Assembly (NCBI RefSeq): GCF_963583255.1 | Contig: NC_084817.1 | Location: 10,980,121-11,044,120, forward strand | DNA length: 64,000 bases | DNA from: Pyrus communis | Lineage: Eukaryota > Streptophyta > Magnoliopsida > Rosales > Rosaceae | Reading direction: 5' to 3' | Part shown: in pieces, positions 24,001-35,056 of the stretch | Layout: every line of letters starts with the position of its first letter | How positions within the stretch are numbered: the stretch's first letter is position 1 | The notes under the pieces: model-generated | Seen by the model: only the letters and a program-made list of their open reading frames with translations | What the model was told of the DNA's origin: nothing | The model's database searches: none | Made by a program: the position numbers and the translations under genes

Positions 24001-25758
24001 ATAAGCCCAGGAATATGCATGCGTGTGTACGGTACAGGAATAAAGAAACATTGATGGTCTTTTACCTTGGTAGTGACTAATTTTGCAGTCATATTCATGT
24101 GTGTGCAATGCAGTAAAAGTAAGCACCCACCTTTTTTCTTTCCTGTAAGAAGAAATGGATAAATTATAAATAACTATTAACAATAGTCCAGATAAAAGGG
24201 AAGATTTAAAATGCATAAATTCAAACTATATAACTTAATTAAGATGAGAGGAGAATTGAAAGCATCTCAATGAAAATTACAGAACAATCTAACTAAAAGT
24301 ACGATAGCCTTGAGTAACAGAGGCAATTTAGCACCCAAATAAAATTGGTAGATTAACGAATATGAGTTCAAACGCGGAGGAAAGCAACAAAACCAATCAA
24401 ACAATGAATTACCAATAGAATAAAAGGACAAATATGAATATCTTACAAAAATGCAAGCAACAAATTACCAATACTCAAACAAAACCTCACTTCAGTGAAA
24501 TTCAAATTTGGAGAAGGTTAGAGAAAAAGGACTTGATGGGTTGGATACATGGAATTGGTACAGACGGGGCATTCCCTATAATTTATAGATATCATTCAAA
24601 AAATAAGAAACAAAGATGGTTAGGGAGATATTAAGGCGATTACAGGAAACATACATGGTTAGTTGAAGAGGCAATCTGCAAACACTAATTAACAGTAAAT
24701 ATTTATAGATGGAAAGCCTTTAGATCTGTATGTGTTCTTCGAAACATTGTCAAATTTTTATCTAATGTGCCGCATGGTCTCTGGTGTAGTCCAAAAACAA
24801 CACAATCAAAATCAACGAAATATACTACATTCTCACAGTTTTATTCATTATTACACGGAATGTAGTATATTTCGGAATCCCATGACTTTCGGCAAGTACT
24901 TACTAAATCTTAAGTTCATATAACAACTCAAAACATTTTGAATTGCACCAAGAGAGAAAGCTAGCAATCATACCTCAGCTAACCCACCAACAATGACTTC
25001 GATCGACACAAAGGTCCGAATCTGATCAATGTTAACAAAAAAACCCACTTGCTAAAATCAATCTAATACCTGTTTCACAATTACAAAATGTGTTGAAAAC
25101 TGAAAATGGATGAAAAAGCAAAGAAGAAGCATCAAGAGATTAAGGCATTTAAATAATTAGATGAAGTGGACAGAGATTAGTAAAAAAATTGGGGAGGGAA
25201 GTGATGATCTCTGCAGTGAGGCGAAGAAGTTATGATAAAAGGTTGTGGGGGGGTTTGAAAATTGAACGGAAACTGCTATGTAGAAATCTGACCGTCCTGA
25301 ACGTGGTGGTTTTTCAGTACATATTTTTGTGCGGTTATTGTTTTTTTACCAGTTTGTCCCCATTTTTTGAATTTTTTTGGGTTTGGATTGTGAAGAAAAC
25401 ACTTTATTCACTGTTTGTTTGATCTCTTACTCCCCATTTGCTCAACTTTCTTTTGTTGTTTTTTGTTTTTTAATTTTAAACTTCATATACTTAATGTTTT
25501 GAGTTATCTCATGGATAGGCACAAACAAGAAGATAGCCTTGGCCTCTTCTAAGAGAACATAATCCACACGCATAAGAGAACCAAGTCTTCTCATAAATAT
25601 GTTCTACTATACATTAGCTTTCTTCGTTATGTTAATTGGTACTTTTTATCTATTTGTATTGTTCTTTGTTATGTCTCGCTATTTTTTATTTGTCTGCATA
25701 ATCCGAGTATTATTTTGATAAAAAAAATTGCATATTAAATGGGGTTTTATGCGGTTGA
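21073..25758. other. gene-poor stretch, possibly Helitron 5' region and captured DNA
   Basis: AT-rich sequence without a gene I can support. The frame at 21999-22403 ends with two copies of PTEIIEV and looks exon-like in its last third, but has no recognised family. A perfect hairpin lies at 24816-24874. The reverse strand near 23630-23700 has an open segment (DIVSFIPPEIGG) without other support. The Helitron 5' end is expected somewhere here or further right. Confidence 0.4.
24816..24874. repeat. perfect 17-bp inverted repeat, 25-base loop
   Basis: The arm at 24816-24832 (CGAAATATACTACATTC) is exactly complementary to 24858-24874. Nothing around it matches a transposon end. It could be a small foldback remnant or a hairpin transcript. 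Function unknown. Confidence 0.8.
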
Positions 25759-26299
25759 TAAATGTCAAAATATAAATCCTACATAACAATATGTACATTA
25801 TTCACAATACTCATAGAGTGTATATGTCACTGTTTCTTTTGAAAAGAAAGTTTACATATTGACATCAATGCTGCAATTTCCACCCATTTGTTCATGATTG
25901 ATGCTTCAAATTTTCATTGCCAATCTACAAACGATAGTGAGAAAATTAAAAATCAAATAAAAAGAGTTAATTGATAAGTGAGAAATGCATACTGAAAGGT
26001 TATCGTTAATAAAGCTGTTACCTATTAGGAATCACCATAATTAGTTGGAATGAAGCAAGACTTCTTTGTATACTACATTCCGTGTAAATACACCTTGTTG
26101 GCCTACTATGGAGCCACTTTTTACTAACACGGTTGTGGTTGACTTTGAGACCCCCCTCGATAAAGCCACATATAATTGTCCATGGCTGAAGACATGATCT
26201 GGAAGGTAAACGCCTACATGTGGTATTGTCTAACCTTGAGATTTGTTTATAGTGATAGAGAAACTTAGTTTCACTGGAAATTGCTTTCTTGTAAGTTCA
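25759..26299 (-). pseudogene. duplicated fragment of Helitron helicase C-terminus
   Basis: These 541 bases are nearly identical to 15596-16133. By eye there are six substitutions and one 3-base difference. The fragment covers the non-coding 3' flank and the last part of the helicase exon (YVALSRG region) and stops abruptly in the exon. It keeps a proline codon lost from the other copy, but has its own stop (CAG to TAG) in the GQT motif, so neither copy is simply the parent of the other. No Helitron hairpin end is attached. Confidence 0.9.
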
Positions 26300-27009
26300 T
26301 TATTAATCGAATTTAAACAACAGTTGTTGCTTGCTTCCAGACTTCCAGTCCACAGTTGAGAGACAAGGAAGTTTAAAGAGATCAAGGTTTAGGGTTTTTG
26401 TTTCGCCACAAAGTAAAGGTAGGTCTTTTCCGGATTTTACCATTTTAATTGTTTATAGCAATCAATTTTTCCCAATTTTCCTTCGGTTTTCTCTTATGAG
26501 TATTTTTTATTAAGTGTTTTGTGTCCTAATTCCTTAGTCACCTTTCACCAACTAATTGGTTTTGCTATGGTAGTCCTTCGTCTATTTATATATCCTAATC
26601 ATTTTTTCTGTTTATCCTAATCATTTTTCAGTTTATCCCAATTATTTTTGTGTTCTATGACCATATGGATTACAATCTGACGAAATTACACTGATTGAGA
26701 TGATATTGATCGAATGAATGAGTTAGAAACTAAAAATAGATTAGTTTCATCGATATGTTGATCAAATGAATGAGTTAGAAGCAGAAAATTATATTAGTTT
26801 CTTACTGCTTTTATTACTGAACATATTTTGTGTATATGTAGTGCTTTATTTTCAAGGTTATTTCTTTCAACACCAAGTGCATGTATGGATGGTGATTTGA
26901 GGAAAATGTAGACACGGCTATTACCATATTTGGATGTTTATGCAGTGGTATTAAAGCTAAGCAACCTAACTCAGCCATTAAAAATTGTGCTCAAGTTTAG
27001 TGTATTAAG

Positions 27010-27108
27010 AATGGAGAAGGAGTTTAAGGTCGAAGTGGAAGCGATTGGCCATGTTCGCCATAAGAATTTATTGAGGTTGCTTGGTTATTCAGCTGAAGGA
27101 GCTCATAG
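27010..27108 (+). pseudogene. receptor-like kinase exon fragment
   Basis: The exon encodes [20 protein letters not shown] followed by LRLLGY and EGAHR, the alphaC/beta4 region of plant receptor-like cytoplasmic kinases. It ends at a GT donor (27109-27110) that splits the arginine codon, as in genuine family members. The ATP-binding loop exon upstream and the catalytic exons downstream are missing. A canonical cysteine has become serine (LLGYS). A promoterless captured exon is the simplest reading. Confidence 0.7.
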
Positions 27109-28052
27109 GTAATTTTTATATTCATTTGCTATATCCTGTAATCTTTCAAGTTTCCATCTTTTGCTAAGTTGTGTTTTGTTTTTTAAATGCTTTAGGTTCA
27201 TGGTGATGAAAGCTGCTATATTTAAAATAACCACTTTTTAGTTCTTTCCATTTTTTAATGTATCAGACAACTTGGTTCTAAGATTAGTACATAGTTATGT
27301 TCTTTTTTATCTTGCAGATTTAAAAACAGCGATTGGGTATTTCTCTCTGGTAATTGTGTGGGTGAAGTTGGTTTCCTTTCTCCACTTTTACTAATTTTAT
27401 TTAAGTTCATCTATGCTATATAATTGTTTTGGGAGTTATTTGGAATTTAATTCAACTCTTCTGTGTTTCATTTAACGAAGATTTGAACTTTATTCAATAG
27501 TTTACTAATTTTGTGTGTTTTTTTCTTAAAACATATGACCCAACTTTTTCTCTTAGAGAGAAGAACATGCATTCACTTTACTTAGGGTTGTCCGCAAGAG
27601 AAACTTACAGATTAGTTCATTTCATTAGTATTTCATTTTGCTTGAAACATCTCGACATTATATTATTTAGCAAAATAACAGACTTTGTTTTTATGCAAAA
27701 ACCTTTGGCCTAGGCTTGAAAATTTTGTCTTTGGCTGACAGATCAATGCTGACAGGTAAAGTTATAGTTAGTTATAAGAACTTCTTGAATATTCTTAGAT
27801 CTCAGGTCCATTTGGGGTGGGTGTTTTGCCAGTTGGAGTTCATTTTGGGAATTGATTGACGATTTTGGTTTCAGGAGAGTGCAGCACCTGTTTTCTGGGA
27901 TGAATCCTCTTGCCTTGCCTTATTCGTTGCAATATCATTGAAAGGTCAATATTTCTAATTTTTTTAGTTTTTGCTGCATGTTGATGCATGTTAAGCATGC
28001 TTTCTTCCAACCTTAAATACATCCTCTTTTCTATTTGACGAACTATTGATTT

Positions 28053-28073
28053 ACACACACACACACACACACA
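28053..28073 (+). repeat. (AC)n microsatellite
   Basis: About ten AC units. Confidence 0.9.
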
Positions 28074-29479
28074 TAATTTTGCTTTGGCTACATCATGATA
28101 TATAGATGTTTGTTCTTTGCGATTTTTTTGTTGGGGTAAGGTAAGTGATTTGCTGAGTTGTAATTTTTGTTGGGGTAAGTGATTTGATGCTGGTATGTTC
28201 ATGTTATACAAATAGTAAATTCACAAAAGACTATATTGTAAACCATTTTAAAAGTAGATTGTTACTAGACTTATCTAATTGCAAAAGTTTGAGTTTTTTA
28301 TTTTCTGAGTTAAGCATTTAGCTCCTGGATTGCACAAAATCAGTATTTAAATAATTTTTTTCTATAAGAATGCGGTGATGATATATTTTTTTTCCCAACA
28401 AATTTACATTTGTATGTGGTTGTGATGAATATGCTTTATATGTTGTATTGTAGATTATTTGGGTCGGTATTGGAATACGTCTTTTGTAATCTGAATCCTT
28501 TTACTGATTTAGCATTTGCAAATGGGTATTCTGCTTAAATTTACTTTTTTATGATTTTGAATGTTTTCCTTGTACCTTCCAATCTTGCATGTAGGTGCAT
28601 AATTTGGTTTTGTCATTAAGATGAGCAATTTCAAATGCTTCCTTTGGGTTTTCTCAAACAAATAGCTGAAATATCTTATATAAGTTAATGTTATTACGTT
28701 GATTGTTGTTCATATTATTTTCTTGCATTTCCTATTCTTATGATTTATTTAAAAAGATAAATTTGCTTTAATTAGTTTGGTTACTTTACAGGAAATCTTA
28801 TATGGATTTTTAATCGACGAATTCCAGTTTCTAACACTTAATTTTCTTCAATTGTAGGTATTTGAACGTTATATGTCTAAATTTTGTTCAATAATTAGAA
28901 AGAACCTTTTGTTCACTAGGTAAAAGCCATATTGCTTCTATAGCATAAAACTACTCTTACACAATCAAAGTATACAGTGTATACATATGCAACAGATATG
29001 TTGGAAATAAAGTACAACATAAAATATTTGTGTTTTATTGATTAATTGGCTAAGTTCGTGATGGTCATTTGAGGCTATACAAACGAAATTTGTTGTACGT
29101 AAGCTCATATTTAGGTAAGAACCATGAATCTCTAATTGTTTTCAATTTTTGCTTATTCCAGCTTCACATTATTCTAAAGCCGTATTTATGGAAAAAAAAA
29201 GTTTCCAACCGTGACACCCAAGAAAGGTTGTAGCTTCTCTTTCTTTGTTAACTTATTAAAAATGATTTCCTAAGCTTTGTTGTTTTTAATTTATTCATTT
29301 GCAATGTGGAAAAGTTGTTGATTATCTCATTGACCCCACCCTTTATTGCCCGCACAAGTGGTCGACGTTCCGAATCGCTTTCTGTAAGTAATGTTTCAGT
29401 CTTTGTAATATTCTACTCTTTAAATTATTGTTGTGATGTTCTGAATCATCAAATTAGGTATAAGATCAGTGGATCTGCT

Positions 29480-29515
29480 GAATTTGATAATATTATTCAA
29501 CAATGTGGTGAGCTT
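29480..29515 (+). repeat. direct repeat, copy 1 (codes EFDNIIQQCGEL)
   Basis: These 36 bases recur exactly at 30215-30250 in the same orientation and both read as the same peptide. The sequences around the two copies differ, so this looks like a duplicated or twice-captured exon piece. Confidence 0.85.
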
Positions 29516-30214
29516 TTTCACATTGCATTATAATATTTAATATATAGAATTAAGCATTGTAACTTTCAGTAATCTTTTTCTTTTGAGTAATGTATTTCTG
29601 ATACTTTCTCCTCCAACTAAGCTCTTGAAAAGCTTTTCTATAAAACTTATAGTTGTTTAAAGTGTCTTATCCATCCATTAATCCTTTACCAAAATAAGCA
29701 AATCATTTTAATTAGTTTACGCTAGATCATATGAATTTTAAGGTTACTATTTTGATTGTTTAATTACCCAGGTTTCTAACATTGCATTCCTTTTTTTAAT
29801 AAATGAGTTTCATTCTTCGTTCTGAAATGTAGTTTACAAAGGAAAATCCATATGCAAACTAATCTACAACGACTCAAAGTTAAAGATCAAGAAGAGTTGA
29901 TGAAAGAAGCAGTGACAAGCATTTTACAAACATCTCTTAGTTTTCGATCAACAATCCAGGCGTATAACAGTCGCTGGGTTGGAGATTATGTACTTCTCAT
30001 GTTTCTACTCCCTGGTTTGGTAAAGAAGAAACTTATATTTTGTTTTACATTGAACTCAGTATAAATTTCAGGGGTTGTGTTTTTAGTATTTTCGGGTCTG
30101 AGTTCTGTATATATTAGAATAATAGTAACTTTTTGTATGTTTTGTGAATTTGTTGTTATTCTAGCAGGAACTGCCGTGGTGGCAGGGAACAAACATAAAA
30201 GCAGTGTTATTCCA

Positions 30215-30250
30215 GAATTTGATAATATTATTCAACAATGTGGTGAGCTT
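30215..30250 (+). repeat. direct repeat, copy 2 (codes EFDNIIQQCGEL)
   Basis: Exact second copy of 29480-29515. Here it sits in an open segment preceded by an acceptor-like CAG near 30169 and continues into SHNIGYDCQNF. Confidence 0.85.
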
Positions 30251-30370
30251 TCTCACAACATTGGGTATGATTGTCAAAACTTTAAATTCGTTGTACCTAA
30301 ATTGAAACAATTTTCTATGACACAATCTTTTTATATATTTCGAATATAATCTTTCATTCAATTTTTAATC

Positions 30371-30400
30371 GTGCAGCAACGCGCAAGTAGTAATTTCTAG
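30371..30400 (+). mobile_element. candidate Helitron 3' terminus (plus strand)
   Basis: GTGCAGCAACGCGCAAGTAG followed 6 bases later by CTAG and T resembles the GC-rich subterminal hairpin plus CTAG of plant Helitrons. The stem is imperfect. It would make the exon-fragment region to its left the body of a non-autonomous Helitron. Confidence 0.4.
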
Positions 30401-30944
30401 TATATATCTATGTGTTATTTATTTTTTTACATAAATTGAATAAATTTTACAAAAATAAAGAAACAAAAATAAACGATATGTGCAGAAGAACAAAAACCAT
30501 TTCTCTTTCTCTTTGACCAATTAACCCTGTAAAGTTGTGTTTGAATGGTATATTTTAGTTTTGTGGCTTTTGTTTTGTCACCACAATCACTTTCCATGTA
30601 TTGAGTGTTTCTTTTTTACCTTAGATTTGGTAGCTTTTTTGAAAAGAAACCTATGAGGAGGGTCCATTTGGATAAACCACGCACTTTAAAACACAAACCA
30701 AATTATAAAAATTTGCTGATTGTTTTTCATATAAATTCCATGTAATGTGGGAGGATTCCAATTTCTCAGTTACATGTGTCTAGAATTATAACATGTTTAC
30801 TTCTCAACACTAGTGGAGGTAGGGTGGGGGCAATGCATGCTTCTGACCCCCAACAAGATGCATGTGTTAACTACGATACTCTTAGTTCATCTCATTCTTG
30901 GTTTTGAGAGTATTTGATAACTGATTAAGGTGGGTTAAGGAAAA
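30401..30944. other. intergenic, nothing recognised
   Basis: AT-rich sequence between the Helitron-like end and a Tourist-like MITE. Confidence 0.5.
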
Positions 30945-30947
30945 TTA

Positions 30948-31127
30948 GGGCTTGTTTGGATGTGCTTTTAAAATGATTGAAAGATCTTTTAGAGAAAATG
31001 TTTTTTGGTTCCAAAAGCACTTAAAGTGCTTTTCTAGAGTTTACTTGCATTTTTATTAAGGATTGGTTCCAAAAATTTTTTCACCAAAAGCGCTTTCAGT
31101 CATTTAAAAGTATATCCAAACGAGCTC
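30948..31127. mobile_element. Tourist/Harbinger-like MITE
   Basis: The 180-bp element has imperfect inverted ends of about 36 bases: GGGCTTGTTTGGATGTGC on the left, and the reverse complement of the right end GAGCTCGTTTGGATATAC. TTA lies on both sides (30945-30947 and 31128-31130), the 3-bp duplication of the PIF/Harbinger group. It has no coding capacity. Confidence 0.75.
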
Positions 31128-31130
31128 TTA

Positions 31131-31623
31131 ATTGTTCTACTGATTTTACAACATTTAAGCGTTAAACTAACTAATAAAAAAAAAATGGTGGGTCTATAAA
31201 ATCATATAAGTGTGATATCATGGGTCTATAAGAGGGTCAAATCCGATTGGCAATCACCATTTACTTTTTGATCATTTGAGAGCATCTATAAAGGAGATAT
31301 CAAATATAATGTGTCAAAATTTTGGTTGATGGCTGATATGACTAATTGGATACAAAGGTTAAGTCTTCTTAATTTTTAATGGATGTGTCAAATATTTATT
31401 TTATTATTATGTTGGACCACATAATTACATTAACTATTAAAAAGTTGTTAAAATTAATTTTAGTTTTTATTATATTGGTTGTCAATGAGACTCATACATT
31501 AAAAAATTAAATAAAAATATTTGATTCGTTCATTCGTTGTTAAAAAAAAAGACAGCTAGAAAGTAAGGAGTCAAATGGCTCAACTACCACGTTATATATG
31601 ACATCTCAATTGGAGAACACGAA
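31131..31623. other. gene-free flank of the Ty3 element; possible MITE arm
   Basis: Near 31278-31320 the sequence 'gcatctataaaggagatatc' resembles the reverse complement of the sequence just right of the Ty3 element (about 41020-41053). The retrotransposon may therefore have landed inside a small inverted-repeat element. Confidence 0.4.
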
Positions 31624-32285
31624 TGACACATCCCGATCGAGATCAGGGCATGCTGGCCGTCACGTGGAAGTGACGTAACCATGTGCACAGTGCGGAAGCT
31701 AATAAAATAATAATGGAAATAGTAATACGAATAAATAAAAACTAGTTTTACATAAAGTAATAACAAGTGCAAGCGTAAGTGTGATGCTAAGTTCAGAGCA
31801 TAAAGCCTAAAGCAGTCCGGGAGAAAATGACGCAACAAAAGTACACCCGAAGGTGGTCCTACGCTGGTGATCGTCTGTCAGATATGCCGGGAAAACCCTT
31901 TGGGAAACCACCAAACGTGCTAGCCAACTAGAACCTGGAGGGGCGCAAAACAAAAGCGTGAGTGGGCAAAAACAAAGCTTTTCGAAAACCATTTAATAAA
32001 TAAGTTCTAACCCCTCGCCGTAAAACCCGTATACTTCTCAGAAAATAGATATATAGATATATAAACCAATCATGCTCAAGCATATGCTATGCCAAAACCT
32101 CAAAATGAAATGCAAGTGCTCAGGTAATAACGCATCAATATCATATAAACTGTTAGCTGGAGTCACCTAACGTGACCTGTACGGCTGAATCTAGAGCTTA
32201 AATCTCAATCTCATTAACTAGACATGCACACGAGTTGGAACCACCTAAAGTGGTCTAAAGTGGTCTGTACGACAGGCCTGGGTGT

Positions 32286-32288
<3 letters not shown>

Positions 32289-32323
<35 letters not shown>
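32289..32323. repeat. (AT)n microsatellite in 3' LTR
   Basis: The AT run is clearly longer than the matching run in the 5' LTR (about 39492-39503). Confidence 0.9.
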
Positions 32324-32326
<3 letters not shown>

Positions 32327-33074
32327 GCTCAAGTGCTACGATCACGTGAAGGCTGGGCGAATAGTTGCGGGTCACCTACGAGTCGGAACCACCTAAAGTG
32401 GTCTGTACGACAGGACTGTGCACCTAACTTGGATCCAAGCTGAACGTGTGGTGCGGGAGGTGAACATCACATGAAGGACTGTGCCCAACTCTGGGCGGGA
32501 GCACTAACACCGGGGGTGCAGGTTATGAGCTCTCTATGCATCTCAATCAATACTGAATGTAAACATAAATCACACTTACCTGGCACTTACCTGTGCGTCC
32601 GCAGCACCAATACATACACATATATAAATGCAACTAATCATGCATAACAACCGGCAATATAAATATGGCATGTAACGAATAAACGTTTTAAATCACTTTC
32701 TGGGAAAAATATAAGTATATAGGTATATACGGAAAACCAAAAGCCTACTCACTGGTATGTGGAAGGGTCGTAACCCCCCTGCCTCGAGTGACCACACTCG
32801 TCCTCGGGATAAGATTCACCTATATGCGAAACAACTATAAAAACGTTAATTTTAAAGCACATAACCAACCTTTAGAAATAACTTCTCATACAATGCTCAA
32901 ATGGGGTGTATGAATACACCAACGTGATCTACTCAACCTCAGGTACATCCCCATATTTTAAAATTAATTTTTCACCGTCGCACGCGCCCCCACGCGCCGG
33001 CCAAGGCACGGCCACACGCGCCGGCCAAGGCACGGCCACACGTGCCGGCCACGCACAGGCACGTGCCTGGCATG

Positions 33075-33173
33075 CTGACGGCGTCAGTTGACGCCGTCAG
33101 GAATATTCCGTTATCCCTAACGGTAACCGCCAACGGCGTTAGGAATATTCCGTCAGTTTTGACGGAATATTCC
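33075..33173. promoter_or_regulatory. palindrome cluster in LTR with three GGAATATTCC boxes
   Basis: A perfect 12-bp inverted repeat with a 2-base spacer (33075-33100, CTGACGGCGTCA and its complement) is followed by GGAATATTCC at 33100-33109, 33142-33151 and 33164-33173. Each box fits nGAAnnTTCn, the two-module core of a heat-shock element. The 5' LTR has two boxes and a one-base-broken palindrome. Regulatory function is inferred only. Confidence 0.45.
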
Positions 33174-33910
33174 ATCGTCTTCTCCGGCGAGGCTCCGGCG
33201 CCGACGCCGGCGCCGGAAAATCGGGAAAACTTTAAATCGTCCTCGGCACCGGAGCCGGAAAATCGGGAAAACTTTAAATCGTCCTATCTTCTTCGTTTTT
33301 CAACCAAATTTCACAAAATTGGTACCAAAATGAAGCTTACAATGAGAGGAACACAATCATACCACTTTCAAGTGCTAAAATCCATGAAATCTCACCTGGA
33401 AAATCACCCCAATTTCGGCCAACCTCGAAACTCGTGATCCTGACGTCCAAAACCTTCAAACGAACCACCCCGAGCCTCCTAGGGACCTTACCAAGCTTCC
33501 TACAAGCTTGAAATTCCCAAAAACATGAGAAATTACGTGTGCATAAACAATACCTAAAATCGGGTATCCCGAGTTCGACGTGAAAACGAAGGTATCTTTA
33601 CCTAAAATGGGTACGGTTGGACTCGTACGAGCCTCATGAGCATGGATATATACTTTGTTTCTTCGATCTGTGAAGGTTTGATGTGTTTGTGTGTGTGTCC
33701 GTACATTAGAATGGAAAATGGGAGAGGAAAGGGAGCTCGGGACAGGTGTAGGGATAGGGGAAACAGTGAGGGTGAGTATAGGGAAGAGTGTGTGGTGCAA
33801 AACCAGCCACACCAAGCCAAAAAGAACAACTACACAACGAAAAATCACGCTAGGGGCAAAATCGTCTTTTCACGCGTACGTTTTTTAAATTTCCGGGACG
33901 GGCTGTTACA

Positions 33911-33924
33911 ACCTACCCACCTTA
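33911..33924 (-). other. polypurine tract (plus-strand primer site)
   Basis: On the minus strand TAAGGTGGGTAGGT sits directly before the 3' LTR start TGTAACAG, at the position of the second-strand primer of LTR elements. It is G-rich but interrupted by T. Confidence 0.65.
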
Positions 33925-33968
33925 ATAGAATTTCGTCCGGAAATTCAAAACAACCATACAACAACCCC

Positions 33969-34403
33969 CTAGTGATCAAAGAACAACCGAGGATACAAGT
34001 CCCTCATCCGATCTTCTGTTTCCCACGTAGCTTCCTCCACGGAATGATTTCTCCACAAAACTTTCACTAAGTTCACCGTCTTGTTCCTCAGAACCTTTTC
34101 CTTCCAATCTAGTATCGTCACTGGTTCCTCATCATAAGTCAAATCTGGATTAATTTCCAAGGGTTGAGGAGGTATCACATGAGACGGATCAGCAACATAA
34201 TGTCGAAGCATGGACACGTGAAAAACGTTATGTACTCTAGCCAACTCCGGAGCCAACTCCAACCTGTAAGCTACCTCACCAACTTGCTCAGCGACCATGT
34301 ATGATCCGATGTACCTGGGACTCAACTTGCCTTTCTTTCCAAACCGCACAACACCTCTCCATGGTGAAAGCTTCAGAAATACCCAATCGCCAACCTCATA
34401 CAC
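33969..34403 (-). pseudogene. Ty3 integrase C-terminus and chromodomain-like segment
   Basis: The frame encodes YEVGDWVFLKLSPWRG, RFGKKGKLSPRYIG, HNVFHVSMLRHYVADP and then a chromodomain-like tail (VTILDWKEKVLRNK, VLWRNHSVEEATWE). Chromodomains direct integration towards particular chromatin marks in this lineage. It is out of frame with the preceding integrase segment: a deletion between 34373 and 34440 removes about a dozen residues and shifts the frame. Confidence 0.85.
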
Positions 34404-35056
34404 TCTGTCAGTAGCATGCGGTTCTGCCTGTCCTGGGCTGCCTTCAGGTTAGACTTAATCACCTTAACATTTTGAGTAGTCTCCTTAACAATCTCCGGAC
34501 CCACTAAAACTCTTTCTCCAACCTCTGACCAACACAACGGTGTGCGACAAGATCTACCATACAATGCCTCGAATGGTGCCATGCCGATACTCGAATGAAA
34601 GCTGTTGTTGTAGGCAAATTCCATTAAATCCAACCGCTTGTGCCAAGCATCACCAAACTGTAGCACCGAAGCCCGCAACATATCTTCCAAAGTCTGAATA
34701 ATTCTCTCTGACTGTCCGTCTGTTTGAGGATGATACGCCGTACTATAAAGTAGTCTCGTACCCAAAGCTTCCTGAAACGCCACCTAAAACTTAGATGTAA
34801 ATCGTGGATCACGATCCAAGACAATACTCACAGAGACACCATGGTATTTCACAATCTTCGAGATAAACAACTCCGCTAATCGGCCCAAGGAATACTTCTC
34901 CCTTACTGGAATAAAATGTGCTGACTTAGTAAGCCGATCAACAATCACCCAAATGCCGTCAAAGCCATTATGTGTACGCGGAAGCTTGTACACAAAATCC
35001 ATAGTAATATTTTCCCATTTTCCACTCTGGAACGGGAAGCGGCTGCAACAATCCAA
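34373..35056 (-). pseudogene. Ty3 integrase core
   Basis: The frame carries the integrase catalytic core: [20 protein letters not shown] (first Asp), VSIVLDRDPRFTS (second Asp) and TDGQSERIIQTLEDMLR (Glu). An in-frame TAG at 34784-34786 replaces what is normally a tryptophan codon after FTSKF. The upstream junction is a 1-base insertion in an A-run near 35018-35022, which separates this core from its zinc-binding part. Confidence 0.87.

Larger units (their letters stand above)
26300..30370 (+). other. region of exon fragments and introns, possibly Helitron-captured
   Basis: T-rich plus-strand sequence with many donor/acceptor-like sites and short open segments, including a kinase exon (27010-27108) and two copies of an EFDNIIQQCGEL-coding segment (29480-29515 and 30215-30250). 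A frame at about 29852-30025 (QTNLQRLKVKDQEELMKEAV) is unrecognised. No continuous gene can be built. The pattern fits gene pieces collected by a Helitron, but this is inference. Confidence 0.35.
31624..33910 (-). repeat. 3' LTR of the Ty3 element
   Basis: Plus-strand ends are TGACACATCCCG and GGGCTGTTACA. It is about 125 bases longer than the 5' LTR, through a longer AT run (32289-32323), one extra 'cacgcgccggccaaggcacgg' unit near 32990-33050, and extra segments near 33160 and 33240. Three differences occur in the first 90 aligned bases, mostly C/T type as expected from methylated CpG decay. The promoter for element RNA should lie in these LTRs but was not located. Confidence 0.92.

Noticed and set aside
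33456..33888. ORFs of 75-144 codons, repeated at 40545-41013
   Set aside because: Both sets are the same region of the two LTRs of the Ty3 element. They are non-coding LTR and shifted copies differ in frame.
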